Shown: positions 41,841-51,183 of the stretch, piece after piece
Numbering within the stretch: position 1 is the first letter of the stretch
Layout: every line of letters starts with the position of its first letter
NCBI RefSeq assembly: GCF_000953135.1
Contig: NZ_LN614827.1
Coordinates: forward strand, 1,703,001-1,767,000
DNA from: Legionella fallonii LLAP-10
Lineage (GTDB): Bacteria; Pseudomonadota; Gammaproteobacteria; Legionellales; Legionellaceae
Length of the DNA: 64,000 bases
Direction of reading: 5' to 3'
Program-made: the position numbers and the translations under genes
Notes under the pieces: generated by a model
Seen by the model: only the letters and a program-made list of their open reading frames with translations
Database searches by the model: none
What the model was told of the DNA's origin: nothing

Positions 41841-42794
41841 ATGAAAAAAATTAAAGATTCCATTCAATCCATTAAGGCATTTGCCCCAGCCACCTGTGCT
41901 AACGTTGCTGTTGGCTTTGATATTTTGGGTTTTGCAGTTGATTCTATAGGTGATTATGTCACATTGACTAAACGTGATGATCAAAAAATAATTATAGAGT
42001 CAATAGATTCACAACAGTCACTCCCTTTTACTAGCGATAAAAATACAGCATCGGTGGTTCTTCAGAAATTTTGTCATGATTTAGATTTGGAACATGGTTT
42101 TTCTGTCCATATCAAAAAAGGAATTCCATTGTGCTCTGGCATGGGGGGCTCAGCGGCGTCAGCAGTCGCAGCCCTGGTTGCCTGCAATGCCTTTTTATAC
42201 TTGCCTTTGCCTCTTTCCGACTTAGCCCGCTTTGCCTTGTTAGGTGAGGAAGTTGCCAGTGGGGAAGCACATGCTGATAATATCATTCCTTGCCTTTTTG
42301 GTGGTTTGACATTAATTCAATCTCAGCAACCAATGAAGATCCTTAATCTCCCTATTCCAGATCTCTATTGTGTGTTAATCCATCCTCATCTGCAGGTGTC
42401 TACCCGTGAAGCAAGAAAAACCCTGCACAAAGAACTATCCTTAGCAAGTCATGTGCAACAATCCGCTTATCTTGCCTCATTCATAGCTGCACTATATGAG
42501 CAAGATTATTCTCTCTTAAAACAGGCGATGAATGATGTAATTATTGAGGCTCAACGTGCGCAATTTGTCCCTAAATTTTATGAAATTAAAGAATCTGCTA
42601 TGCGAGCTGGAGCACTAGGCATGTCTTTTTCTGGATCTGGGCCATCCTTATTTGCTTTTGCTCGAACAACAGTAAAGGCCAAAGAAATTAGCCAAGCCAT
42701 GCAATTGTGTTTACAAAAAAATAACATCCATTCCGATTGTTGGATATCAGCAATTAATAAAAATGGAGCTCGAGTAGTAGAGGAGATTTTATGA
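41841..42794 (+). CDS. thrB: homoserine kinase
   Basis: A GHMP-family kinase phosphorylating homoserine, 317 residues. The N-terminus AFAPATCANVAVGFDILGFA is typical, the phosphate loop is GIPLCSGMGGSAASAVAALV (about residue 94), and the C-terminal GALGMSFSGSGPSLFAFA is GHMP motif 3. I chose the ATG at 41841 (MKKIKDSIQ) with GAGAGGA seven bases upstream; a TTG one codon earlier is unlikely. It starts 15 bases after thrA and overlaps thrC by four bases, so the three genes are an operon. Confidence 0.95.
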   Translation: MKKIKDSIQSIKAFAPATCANVAVGFDILGFAVDSIGDYVTLTKRDDQKIIIESIDSQQSLPFTSDKNTASVVLQKFCHDLDLEHGFSVHIKKGIPLCSGMGGSAASAVAALVACNAFLYLPLPLSDLARFALLGEEVASGEAHADNIIPCLFGGLTLIQSQQPMKILNLPIPDLYCVLIHPHLQVSTREARKTLHKELSLASHVQQSAYLASFIAALYEQDYSLLKQAMNDVIIEAQRAQFVPKFYEIKESAMRAGALGMSFSGSGPSLFAFARTTVKAKEISQAMQLCLQKNNIHSDCWISAINKNGARVVEEIL

Positions 42795-44059
42795 ACTATA
42801 TAAGTACTCGCAATCACTTACATTCACTTTCATTATCAGAAGCGATGCAGCAAGGATTAGCCTCCGACGGGGGCTTGTTTCTTCCCGAGCAGATGCCAAT
42901 TATTGACGAGCCTCTCGCTTTATCTAATAAGACCTACGCAGAATTTTCGTACGTTTTATTAAAAGATTTCTTCAAAACAGATGAGCTGGCGCATTCCTTA
43001 ATGGCTATTTGCGAGCGAGCTTTTCAGAGTCCTATTCCATTAAAACAACTCAATAAAAACACTTTTGTACTAGAGCTTTTTCACGGCCCGACCAGTTCTT
43101 TTAAAGATTTCGGTGCTCTTTTTTTAGCGGAATGCCTAAGTGGCACAAATAATAAAAAGAAAACTATTCTGGTAGCAACATCAGGAGATACGGGCTCCGC
43201 TGTTGCAAGCGCATTTTATCGCAAACCTAATTATAAAGTGGTTATTCTCTACCCTGAAGGTCAAGTTTCAGTGAAGCAGGAGCAGCAAATGACCTGTTGG
43301 AGAGAAAATATTTTTGCTTTTGCGGTCAATGGAAACTTTGATCAATGCCAACAACTGGTTAAATCTGCTTTTCAAGATCCGTTGTGCTCATCATCCACTG
43401 AACTCAGTAGCGCAAATAGCATTAATATAGGCAGATTATTACCTCAAATTTCCTATTATGCTTATACAAGCTTACAGTTTTACAAAAATAACCAGCAGAA
43501 ACCCGGCTTTATCATTCCTTCTGGTAACTTAGGTAATGCAACGGCAGCCTATTGGGCAAAAGCAATGGGATTTCCCATCAGAGCAATTGTCTTAGCAACT
43601 AATACAAATCGAGTGATTTCCGATTATTTAAATAGTGGTATTTACCAAGCTCGCCCCAGCATAAAAACTATAGCCAATGCCATGGATGTAGGTAATCCAA
43701 GTAATTTAGAACGATTACACCACCTATTTAGTTCATTTACTTCTTTTAAAGAAAATGTACAATCCATTTCTGCTAATGATTGCATTATTAACCAAACTAT
43801 AAGTGATGTTTATAAGCAATACGGCTATATCAGCTGCCCCCATACAGCAACCGCTTTTTACTCTAGAAATCAATTAGATAAACAACCATGGATTGTCGTT
43901 GCAACGGCTGATCCTTGCAAATTTGATCAAATAATTGAACCCATCATTCATGTTAAAGTACCCATAGCACCCCAGCTACAGAGATTATTGGACAAACCGC
44001 AACGATTTTTTAGAATGGAGGCTAATCTCAATGCATTGCGCAAGGTGCTAAATGAGTAA
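42791..44059 (+). CDS. thrC: threonine synthase
   Basis: A PLP enzyme that turns phosphohomoserine into threonine, 422 residues, the class found in E. coli. The N-terminal YISTRNHLHSLSLSEAMQQG and LASDGGLFLPEQMP are typical. The PLP-lysine is in HGPTSSFKDFGALFLAE (about 99), and the phosphate-binding loop GNLGNATAAYWAKAMG is near 242. The start overlaps the thrB stop by four bases with GAGGAG before it. Downstream a 13-bp hairpin at 44104-44143 probably ends the operon. Confidence 0.95.
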   Translation: MNYISTRNHLHSLSLSEAMQQGLASDGGLFLPEQMPIIDEPLALSNKTYAEFSYVLLKDFFKTDELAHSLMAICERAFQSPIPLKQLNKNTFVLELFHGPTSSFKDFGALFLAECLSGTNNKKKTILVATSGDTGSAVASAFYRKPNYKVVILYPEGQVSVKQEQQMTCWRENIFAFAVNGNFDQCQQLVKSAFQDPLCSSSTELSSANSINIGRLLPQISYYAYTSLQFYKNNQQKPGFIIPSGNLGNATAAYWAKAMGFPIRAIVLATNTNRVISDYLNSGIYQARPSIKTIANAMDVGNPSNLERLHHLFSSFTSFKENVQSISANDCIINQTISDVYKQYGYISCPHTATAFYSRNQLDKQPWIVVATADPCKFDQIIEPIIHVKVPIAPQLQRLLDKPQRFFRMEANLNALRKVLNE

Positions 44060-44103
44060 TTATAATCGATATCAGTCACCTAGATGAAATTACCCCAAAT
44101 AAT

Positions 44104-44143
44104 CTATGTAGCCTTGTTGCAGCACTACATCAAGGCTACATAG
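44104..44143. terminator. 13-bp perfect hairpin after thrC
   Basis: CTATGTAGCCTTG (44104-44116) and CAAGGCTACATAG (44131-44143) pair perfectly with a 14-base loop. It lies 45 bases after the thrC stop and before the convergent Nudix gene, so it can serve both strands. It lacks a T-run. The wording resembles the smaller hairpin at 22654-22681, so it may be a member of a repeat family. Confidence 0.55.
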
Positions 44144-44232
44144 GGTTTGGCATTTGTAAGTTTAAAAATGATATATGCCTTCTTTAGGAAATTCTTCGCT
44201 CTGGTGGATGACAGAGGGTTCGCAGGTAACTC

Positions 44233-44682
44233 TTAAGAAGCAGTAATGCTGTTCATCTCTGAATCGAAAGACATAGTAAAAAAAGCCCTTCCTTTTGCTT
44301 GCAACAAATTTTTAAGAGGTAAAAATAAATTTTCAGGAAGCAGATCAATATCAATCCACTCCCATGAAGCGACTTTATCTTGCTCTAAATTTTCTACCAT
44401 TTGGCCTTGAGGATATTTAGCCCGTAAAAATATAGAAACATAATGCTTCTGCTCTTCCTTAAATACATCATTTGTCACCGCGATTACTGTTGGGTTAGAT
44501 ATAACTAACCCCGTTTCTTCCTTTGTTTCGCGTATGGCACATTCTTCAAAAGTCTCACCATATTCCAAATGCCCACCAGGGGGGCCCCAAGTAGAAAGGC
44601 CATGGCTTTTTATTCGCTGCCCAAGCAATATTTTAGTATCCTGAAAAATTAATACCCCAATACCTACTTTAGGATGGTTCAT
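44233..44682 (-). CDS. Nudix hydrolase
   Basis: A 149-residue hydrolase of nucleoside-diphosphate-X compounds, of the MutT type. The Nudix box GHLEYGETFEECAIRETKEE followed by TGLV fits GX5EX7REUXEEXGU exactly. The preceding LSTWGPPGG is also typical of MutT-like members. I chose the ATG at 44682 (MNHPKVGIGVLIF); a GTG nine bases upstream is possible. The substrate cannot be told from sequence. It converges with thrC and is followed upstream by the Sel1-like gene on the same strand. Confidence 0.9.
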   Translation of the reverse strand: MNHPKVGIGVLIFQDTKILLGQRIKSHGLSTWGPPGGHLEYGETFEECAIRETKEETGLVISNPTVIAVTNDVFKEEQKHYVSIFLRAKYPQGQMVENLEQDKVASWEWIDIDLLPENLFLPLKNLLQAKGRAFFTMSFDSEMNSITAS

Positions 44683-44707
44683 ATAAAACACTCACATTTT
44701 ATATAAT

Positions 44708-45295
44708 CTAGACCTTTCTTCGTTGCATAATGGCTGCAAAAAACTCTGGCTTATTTAGACCTATAGCTGCAAATATTTGAGGAACCCTATCCCAACTCCC
44801 TTCTTGCTCTATGCTGGAGACTACCAATTCAAAGCCTGCATTTTTATCCTCAACAACGCCCCATCCGTTAATATAACAAAGACCTCTTAATCTTTTAGCA
44901 ACAATGTGCCCTAAGTTTTCAGCAGCTAATAAATGGACTAAAGCTTCCTCAAAAAGCTTCTGCGACCTGTTGAGATTCTCCGCGCTATTAAAAATGCCTT
45001 CCTTATTCAAGTTCAACCGATATTTTGCCTCGTCAAGAAAGATTTGCCCTAGCTGAAAATGCGCAGAAGAATCATCAAGACTAGCCGCTGCTCTATAACA
45101 CTCTATAAACATAACTTCTGCATAGGGGTATTTTTTATTGTGAATTAACTTCTTATAGATGCCAGCTAATTCAAAATAGTGCAAAACTTCTCTTTTAAGA
45201 ACCTCATCTCCAGGCTGATTATGGACACGATTAGCTTGCATTGCTTTAATTTTTTTTATAAGCCTATTAATTTTCCATCTAGTCATATTAAACAT
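44708..45295 (-). CDS. Sel1/TPR-like hypothetical protein
   Basis: A 195-residue helical protein. Repeats of about 36 residues resemble Sel1 or TPR units: EVMFIECYRAAASLDDSSAH FQLGQIFLDEA, then ALVHLLAAENLGHIVAKRL and GLCYINGWGVVEDKNAGFEL. The last block (GWGV..D) is close to the Sel1 consensus. It would act as a protein-protein scaffold. I chose the ATG at 45295 (MFNMTRWKI) with GGGAG five bases upstream. The gene upstream on the same strand ends 17 bases before this start, so the two form a unit. Function unknown. Confidence 0.65.
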   Translation of the reverse strand: MFNMTRWKINRLIKKIKAMQANRVHNQPGDEVLKREVLHYFELAGIYKKLIHNKKYPYAEVMFIECYRAAASLDDSSAHFQLGQIFLDEAKYRLNLNKEGIFNSAENLNRSQKLFEEALVHLLAAENLGHIVAKRLRGLCYINGWGVVEDKNAGFELVVSSIEQEGSWDRVPQIFAAIGLNKPEFFAAIMQRRKV

Positions 45296-45312
45296 GAAAA
45301 CTCCCATCGTAT

Positions 45313-45774
45313 CTATATCTGCACGAGTAGTTGTAAAAGAAGAATAATAGCTACAATAGCAACCATTAAAAATATAATTTTAAATGCTAAACCTGCAGAC
45401 TCGCTAATGTCTCTAGTAACTGGTGGCGGGATGTTTTTTCTTTCTTGTTCTTTCCCCGCATCACCTACCTTATAAATCTGATTATCAATACGATTCGAAA
45501 CATAATAGGCAATATACCCTGTAATTAAACTAGGTATAAAAAATATAAACCATACTAAGGTATTCGCTTGGCCTTCACTCATATTATATTGCTGTTCAAA
45601 ATTCGCAGCTAATATAGTAACAATGCCAGGAACCTCATAATTTAAATGCCAAATTAAAAAAGGGGCAATATACAAGCTAAAGAAAAAAAGCGACAAAGCT
45701 GAGATTAGACAAATAATTCCTAAAATATACAACTTGTTATTACTTTCATATCGATCAGGCTCCATAATATTCAT
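45313..45774 (-). CDS. membrane protein of unknown function, 153 aa
   Basis: A 153-residue inner-membrane protein with about three spans: LGIICLISALSLFFFSLYIA, TLVWFIFFIPSLITGYIAYY and the C-terminal IIFLMVAIVAIILLLQLLV. Between the second and third is a charged loop (YKVGDAGKEQERKNIPPPV). It is transcribed with the Sel1-like gene. No family was recognised. The start could also be the ATG three codons later (MEPDRYESNN). Confidence 0.6.
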   Translation of the reverse strand: MNIMEPDRYESNNKLYILGIICLISALSLFFFSLYIAPFLIWHLNYEVPGIVTILAANFEQQYNMSEGQANTLVWFIFFIPSLITGYIAYYVSNRIDNQIYKVGDAGKEQERKNIPPPVTRDISESAGLAFKIIFLMVAIVAIILLLQLLVQI

Positions 45775-46063
45775 TCCATAAATAAGTTCATCTTAAAAAA
45801 CAAGGAGATAAATAAAAGATAGCAGATGAAGGCCAATAAGTACACTCGCAGATGTCGTTTCATAAGCAACAAATAAGAACCAGAAATACTCTTATGTTAC
45901 TCTACGATCATTATCTTCATTATTACAAGAATAAAAACGTTTCATACTCATCAATAGACCTCTTTCCAAGCTCTACTATTAAAAATAATCTTATTTTATG
46001 TTGAACTTACATTAATTGGTTTACAATGAATCTATTGCTCACTAATTTGAATAAAAGTAAACC

Positions 46064-46879
46064 ATGAAACGATATGTTTTTATGCTTTCAGATGGTACTG
46101 GTATTACTGCTGAAACACTAGGCCATAGCCTAATCACACAATTTGAAAATATTGAATTTGAAAAACAAACCATCCCCTACATTGATTCAGTGCAAAAAGC
46201 AGAAACTGTCGTTCTACGTATTAATCAAACTTTTGAAGAGCAAGGAATCAGACCTCTCGTATTTATGACATTGGTCAATCCTGAAATCAGGCAGCATATC
46301 AAGAAAGCTAATGCATGTGTCTTTGATTTATTCAGTACCTTTATTGGTCCTCTAGAAACAGAGCTGCTTGAAAAATCCTCTTACACTGTAGGTCGAACCC
46401 ACGGAGTTGCGGACGACAAATCGTATTCACATCGTATAGAAGCTGTTGATTTTGCCTTAGCCCATGATGATGGGATAAAAACACGCGGTTATGAGAAGGC
46501 AGATATTATTTTAATTGGAGTTTCTCGTTGCGGTAAAACACCTAGTTGTCTTTACATGGCATTGCAATATGGAATTTTAGCGGCAAATTATCCTTTCACA
46601 GAAGAAGATCTCATGGGTTTTAAGCTGCCGGAAGTACTTCGTTCCTATAAACAGAAACTGTTCGGACTCACTATAGATACTCAGCGTTTACAACAGATTC
46701 GTTCTGAACGTAGGCCTAACAGTAAATATGCTTCCGCGGAACAATGTCGTTTAGAAGTAACTGAAGTTGAAACGATGTATCAAAGAGAAAAAATTCCCTA
46801 TATCAACTCAACCAAGTATTCCATTGAAGAAATAGCGACAAAAGTGCTCGCTGCAGCTGGATTACAAAGAAAGATATAA
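46064..46879 (+). CDS. ppsR: phosphoenolpyruvate synthase regulatory protein (kinase/pyrophosphorylase)
   Basis: A DUF299-family enzyme that switches PEP synthase off by ADP-dependent phosphorylation and back on by phosphate-dependent dephosphorylation; 271 residues. The N-terminus is VFMLSDGTGITAETLGHSLI, the P-loop-like motif is GVSRCGKTPSCLYMALQYGI (about 152), and the end reads YINSTKYSIEEIATKVL. In many gammaproteobacteria it lies divergent from ppsA, but ppsA is not seen here; the neighbour upstream is the Sel1/membrane pair. The start has no strong ribosome site. Confidence 0.92.
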   Translation: MKRYVFMLSDGTGITAETLGHSLITQFENIEFEKQTIPYIDSVQKAETVVLRINQTFEEQGIRPLVFMTLVNPEIRQHIKKANACVFDLFSTFIGPLETELLEKSSYTVGRTHGVADDKSYSHRIEAVDFALAHDDGIKTRGYEKADIILIGVSRCGKTPSCLYMALQYGILAANYPFTEEDLMGFKLPEVLRSYKQKLFGLTIDTQRLQQIRSERRPNSKYASAEQCRLEVTEVETMYQREKIPYINSTKYSIEEIATKVLAAAGLQRKI

Positions 46880-46932
46880 GGAAGAAAAGAGGAAAATCCA
46901 ATCCTTAGCTGCGCTCTGGATAACAGATGTAC

Positions 46933-46952
46933 CCCGGTTGCTTGCAACCGGG
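46933..46952. terminator. 9-bp hairpin between ppsR and the MFS gene
   Basis: CCCGGTTGC and GCAACCGGG form a perfect stem with a TT centre, in the gap between two convergent genes. No T-run follows on either side, so it is likely a terminator helper or a repeat rather than a strong intrinsic terminator. Confidence 0.45.
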
Positions 46953-46958
46953 ATCAAA

Positions 46959-48188
46959 CTATATAGTAGCTTCTGCCCCATCAAATTCTGAGTCAGTAGG
47001 TTCTGATGTTAATCGTTTAAAATGCCATGAAAAATATAATGCCCCAAGACCAGTACCTATTAGACCTAATGGTAATGCATTGAGATTGCTCATCAACCAA
47101 TAGCCCGCAAGCATTGACAAGAGAGATGAACCAAACATTCTGACCGTGTTGATAAAGGCAAGTGCCGTTCCAGTATTTTCTTTAAAATCAGTTAAAACTA
47201 AGGACATAGTTGGTGGTGCACTAATGCTTATCCCTAAATTCGCAACTAATGAAAAAGATAGAGCCGCAAGACTAAAACCATAAAGAGTCATAGTAGCAAG
47301 CATGGCAATGCCACCAATTATTATAAACCAATTACCTAAATAAATAGTGAGGGTCATGCTTAATCGATCGCGAAGCCAAATACCTAAATAGTTACCCAAA
47401 ATAATATTTAGTCCATTAAATGTAAATATTATTCCGAACCCTAAAGGAGAAAATCCAAGCCTATCTATTATCAAATAAGAAGAATTAATAACACTTAGCA
47501 TTACTGCAGCAAAGCTAAACATCATAATCATGGAAGCACACCATAAAATAGGCGAAGGTAAAATCTCTTTATAGGCGATCCATGCGTCTTTTATCTTAAA
47601 AGAACGTTCTGGTGCTACCCAAAAAGGGGACTCGAATAACATGGTTCGAGATTGAAGCCAAAGGACAATAGCAATCCCCGCCATCAAGACAAAATTAGCT
47701 TGCCAATCCCAATAAGTAAAAATAAGAGAACCAAGCACAGGGGCAAGAATAGGTGAAACAGCAATAATCATTGAAATATAAGACAGCACCTTGGCTCGTT
47801 CTATGGGATCTTCACTATCACGCGCAGTAGAATAAGCGATTAAGTTGGAACAACATAATGCAAAGCCTTGAAGCGCACGCCCTATTACTAATACAGTAAT
47901 ATTAGGGGCATAAATACATATTATGCTGGAAACCACGGCTAATATGAGGCTGCCAGGAAGTAAACGACGACGCCCAAAATGATCAATCAAAGGTCCCCAA
48001 ATTAATTGCGTTACCCCAAATACAAATAAATAAATACTGAGAGTCAATTGGCTTAAATTGTGTGTTGTATCAAAATAACTCGTTATGTAAGGTAATGAGG
48101 GTTGATAAAGATCGAAGGTCAATAATGAATAGGCTGATAATAGCCCAATCAAAATAGTGGAGGTCCGTGCTTTTGACATAATAATCAT
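46959..48188 (-). CDS. MFS transporter, Bcr/CflA drug-efflux type
   Basis: A 12-span inner-membrane transporter of 409 residues resembling the Bcr/CflA group. Early marks are ILIGLLSAYSLLTFDLYQPS (first span and the D-Y-P pattern of the group), WGPLIDHFGRRRLLPGSLIL (MFS motif A, with an Asp-Arg-Arg-Arg loop) and GRALQGFALCCSNLIAYSTA (motif C area). The C-terminal half shows the second six-span bundle. The substrate is unknown. The start is one of two in-frame ATGs (MIIMSKART). It converges with ppsR. Confidence 0.82.
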   Translation of the reverse strand: MIIMSKARTSTILIGLLSAYSLLTFDLYQPSLPYITSYFDTTHNLSQLTLSIYLFVFGVTQLIWGPLIDHFGRRRLLPGSLILAVVSSIICIYAPNITVLVIGRALQGFALCCSNLIAYSTARDSEDPIERAKVLSYISMIIAVSPILAPVLGSLIFTYWDWQANFVLMAGIAIVLWLQSRTMLFESPFWVAPERSFKIKDAWIAYKEILPSPILWCASMIMMFSFAAVMLSVINSSYLIIDRLGFSPLGFGIIFTFNGLNIILGNYLGIWLRDRLSMTLTIYLGNWFIIIGGIAMLATMTLYGFSLAALSFSLVANLGISISAPPTMSLVLTDFKENTGTALAFINTVRMFGSSLLSMLAGYWLMSNLNALPLGLIGTGLGALYFSWHFKRLTSEPTDSEFDGAEATI

Positions 48189-48350
48189 CTTAAATAATAT
48201 GGAGCGCTATTGTAGCAATTTTCATTTCATAGATGAATAATGGCTCATCAAATTCGTAATCAATCACGAGATATATTCGAATTCTGGTGGAAAGTCGAAT
48301 TTGGTCTCACATTGAATGAAAACACACTAACACTGCTCGCCTACTGATGT

Positions 48351-48448
48351 GTCGACTTTGGTCATTTACGAATTGCCGACGAAAGTCAGCATCAATCAAT
48401 CGTTCAACATCCTATGGATACCGGATTTCGCCGGTAATTCGTCTAAAC
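48351..48448 (+). repeat. interspersed palindromic repeat, copy 5
   Basis: The left arm reads GTCGACTTTGGTCATTTACG then AATTGCCGACGAAAGTCAGC, the middle ATCAATCAATCG, and the right arm GGATACCGGATTTCGCCGG then TAATTCGTCTAAAC. It is closely similar to the copies at 15061, 30500 and 36962. Confidence 0.75.
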
Positions 48449-48539
48449 ATTCCAAACTCGCTGTGGAGAGGAACAAGGGAGAAGCACGAGGGGTGTATAC
48501 GAAAGTCACTTGAGGATTCGAGCACCGTAGCCACGTAGA

Positions 48540-48559
48540 TCGGGCAGCAAATTGCCCGA
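48540..48559. terminator. 7-bp hairpin past the end of the prp operon
   Basis: TCGGGCA and TGCCCGA pair around GCAAAT, 58 bases downstream of the prpD stop codon on the minus strand. No T-run follows, so termination strength is doubtful. Confidence 0.35.
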
Positions 48560-48617
48560 CTTTATAGAATGAGGAACTATATCTTTTGTCGGGCTACGAA
48601 ACCTGAACTGCATTAAT

Positions 48618-50063
48618 CTAAACTACCCATAAAGCCATAAAATCATCAACTTTCATCGCTGCAAGAGCATTGGTATCACTCATTGTTTTTATGATTTTTT
48701 CCACTCGCTCATTAGAGAATCTAGTTTGTAGATTTTTCTTAAACTTAGACATTAAAACAGGAATGCCTTCTTCACGTCTGCGCTTATGTCCTATTGGATA
48801 CTCAATAGTGACTAATTCACTCTCAGTACCATCTTTGAATACTAGCTTAACGCTATTTGCTATAGAGCGCTTATCAGGATCATGATATTCGCGAGAAAAA
48901 CGCTCATTTTCAGTAACATGCATTTTACTACGTAATATATCTATCCTGGGATCAGCAGCAATATCATTCTCATAATGCTCTGCTGTCAAATCCCCAAATA
49001 ATAAGCCTATGGCTACCATATACTGTAAACAATGATCCCTATCTGCAGGATTATGTAAAGCACCTTGCTTACTAATGATACGTATAGCCGACTCATGCGT
49101 TATCAATTCGATTCTGGCAATATCATCAAATCGCTTGTTAACTTGAGGATGCAAAATTACAGCGCACTCAACAGCAGTTTGTGCATGAAACTCTGCAGGG
49201 TAAGATAGTTTGAACAAAACATTTTCCATTACATAACTACCATAGGGTCGTTGAAATTTAAATGGTTTTTTTCCAAACAATACATCATAGAATCCCCAAA
49301 CAGGCGCACTTAATGCACTGGGATATCCCATTTCACCTGTTTTAGCAATTAAAGCGAGGCGAACCGCTCTGGCTGTAGCATCTCCTGCTGCCCATGATTT
49401 TCTAGAGCCTGCATTGGGAGCGTGTCTATAAGTTCTAAGGCTTTGTCCATCTACAAATACCTGAGATAAGGTGCGTAACATCATGTCTCGGTCAGCGCCA
49501 AACAACAATGCAGCAACGGCAGCACTTGCTACTTTAACTAAAAAAACATGATCCAAACCCACACGATTAAAACTGTTTTCAAGCGCTAAGCACCCTTGAA
49601 TTTCATGCGCTTTAATCATCGCCGTCAACACATCTTGCATTAAAATGGGCGGACGTCCTTTAGCACAATTATCCCTACACAGATAATCAGCAACGGCTAA
49701 TATAGCTCCTAAATTATCAGAAGGATGTCCCCATTCTGCTGCCAACCAAGTATCATTAAAATCTAACCAACGAATCATGGCGCCGATATTAAATGCGGAT
49801 TGAACTGGATCCAACTCATAATTAGTTCCTGGTACGCGTGCTCCTCCAGGCAAAGTAGCGCCCGGAACAACGGGTCCCATTAGTTTCGTACACTCAGGAA
49901 AATTAAGCGCTAACATGCCGCAGCCCAAAGTATCCATTAAACATAAACGAGCTGTTTCATAAGCTAAAACGCTATCTATTTTCTTATTAAGTACGTAATC
50001 CGCAATATCTGTAATAACCTGATCGTAATCAGGTTTCACATTATCTTCTACAAAACTGTGCAT
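48618..50063 (-). CDS. prpD: 2-methylcitrate dehydratase, MmgE/PrpD family
   Basis: The enzyme dehydrates 2-methylcitrate in propionate breakdown; 481 residues, the E. coli PrpD size. The family stretches [30 protein letters not shown] (about 110), [20 protein letters not shown] and [20 protein letters not shown] are visible, and the C-terminal YSR-like block [19 protein letters not shown]. It is the last gene of prpB-prpC-prpD, starting one base after prpC. A separate aconitase-type gene (acnD) is not seen, as expected where PrpD is used. Confidence 0.93.
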   Translation of the reverse strand: MHSFVEDNVKPDYDQVITDIADYVLNKKIDSVLAYETARLCLMDTLGCGMLALNFPECTKLMGPVVPGATLPGGARVPGTNYELDPVQSAFNIGAMIRWLDFNDTWLAAEWGHPSDNLGAILAVADYLCRDNCAKGRPPILMQDVLTAMIKAHEIQGCLALENSFNRVGLDHVFLVKVASAAVAALLFGADRDMMLRTLSQVFVDGQSLRTYRHAPNAGSRKSWAAGDATARAVRLALIAKTGEMGYPSALSAPVWGFYDVLFGKKPFKFQRPYGSYVMENVLFKLSYPAEFHAQTAVECAVILHPQVNKRFDDIARIELITHESAIRIISKQGALHNPADRDHCLQYMVAIGLLFGDLTAEHYENDIAADPRIDILRSKMHVTENERFSREYHDPDKRSIANSVKLVFKDGTESELVTIEYPIGHKRRREEGIPVLMSKFKKNLQTRFSNERVEKIIKTMSDTNALAAMKVDDFMALWVV

Positions 50064-50064
50064 A

Positions 50065-51183
50065 TTAACCTCTTGTCTTAATTGCAGGAAATGCTCTGGT
50101 ATCAGGGCCTGTATATTCAGCCATAGGTCTTATTAATTTATTATTCGCTCTTTGCTCGAACACATGAGCAGACCATCCCGTGATGCGCGACATTACAAAA
50201 ATTGGCGTGAATAAATGAGTAGGAATATCGCAATAATGATAAGCAGAAGCGCTATAAAAATCGAGATTTGGAAATAGTTTTTTCTCATCCCACATGACTT
50301 TTTCTATGCGTTCTGAAATATTATATAAAAGGAGATCTCCCTTCTCATCACCCAGGCGATGAGACCACTCTTTAATAATAGGCGAGCGAGGATCACTAGT
50401 TGTATAAACTCGGTGGCCAAATCCCATTATTTTTTCTTTATTAGCCAACATTTTTTTTAATCCAGCTTCAGCGTCATCTGGAGTTTTAAAACGCTCTATT
50501 AATTCCATAGCAGCTTCATTGGCACCACCATGTAAAGGGCCGCGTAATGTACCAATGGCAGTTGTTATAGCTGAATAAAAGTCAGACAGTGTTGCAGCAG
50601 TAACCCTAGCTGCGAAAGTAGATGCATTAAATTCATGTTCAGCATAAAGAATAAGCGAAACGTTCATCATGTCAGCTTCTAATTGGCTTGGTTTCTTTCC
50701 ATGTAATAAGGAAAGAAAATGTCCGCCAACCGTTTGTTCGTCGCTCAAACCTGTTATTTCTTTATTGTGAAAATGATAGGCATACCAATAACACATCATT
50801 CCAGGGAATAATGCCAGCAAGCGATCAGCAATTTGATATTGCTGCGAAAAATTAGTTTCTGGCTCAAGAGTTCCTAAAAAAGAACATCCCGTCCTCAATA
50901 CATCCATAGGATGAGTGTTTTTGGGAGTTAGCTTCAGAACTTTTTTTAAATCTTCAGGTATTTCTCTGAGACTAACTAATTTTTTGGTGTATTCATTAAG
51001 CTCTGTTTGTGTTGGCAGTTTGTCATAATGTAACAAATAAGCCACCTCTTCAAAGCTTGCTTTTTCAGCTAAATCCTGTATGGAATAACCTCTATAATTT
51101 AGCCCTTTACCCGCTAGTCCAACAGTAGCAATGGCAGATTGCCCCGCAATAACACCAGCTAAACCTCCACTTTTACTACTCAT
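50065..51183 (-). CDS. prpC: 2-methylcitrate synthase
   Basis: A citrate-synthase-family enzyme joining propionyl-CoA to oxaloacetate; 372 residues, matching PrpC rather than the longer GltA. Marks are [20 protein letters not shown], the histidine regions [16 protein letters not shown] and [18 protein letters not shown], and [19 protein letters not shown] (active-site HRVY). The catalytic Asp lies near [20 protein letters not shown]. It overlaps prpB by eight bases and is followed by prpD after one base. No PrpR-type regulator is in the window. Confidence 0.93.
   Translation of the reverse strand: MSSKSGGLAGVIAGQSAIATVGLAGKGLNYRGYSIQDLAEKASFEEVAYLLHYDKLPTQTELNEYTKKLVSLREIPEDLKKVLKLTPKNTHPMDVLRTGCSFLGTLEPETNFSQQYQIADRLLALFPGMMCYWYAYHFHNKEITGLSDEQTVGGHFLSLLHGKKPSQLEADMMNVSLILYAEHEFNASTFAARVTAATLSDFYSAITTAIGTLRGPLHGGANEAAMELIERFKTPDDAEAGLKKMLANKEKIMGFGHRVYTTSDPRSPIIKEWSHRLGDEKGDLLLYNISERIEKVMWDEKKLFPNLDFYSASAYHYCDIPTHLFTPIFVMSRITGWSAHVFEQRANNKLIRPMAEYTGPDTRAFPAIKTRG

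Larger units (their letters stand above)
48189..48617. other. gap with repeat copy and hairpin
   Basis: This stretch holds one copy of the palindromic repeat family (48351-48448) and a hairpin (48540-48559), and otherwise no gene. It contains the promoter of the MFS gene at its left end and the 3' end of the prp operon at its right. A plus-strand frame of 63 codons over the repeat is not credible. Confidence 0.4.

Noticed and set aside
48347-48538. Plus-strand frame of 63 codons
   Set aside because: It is built from repeat copy 5 and shows no protein-like composition.
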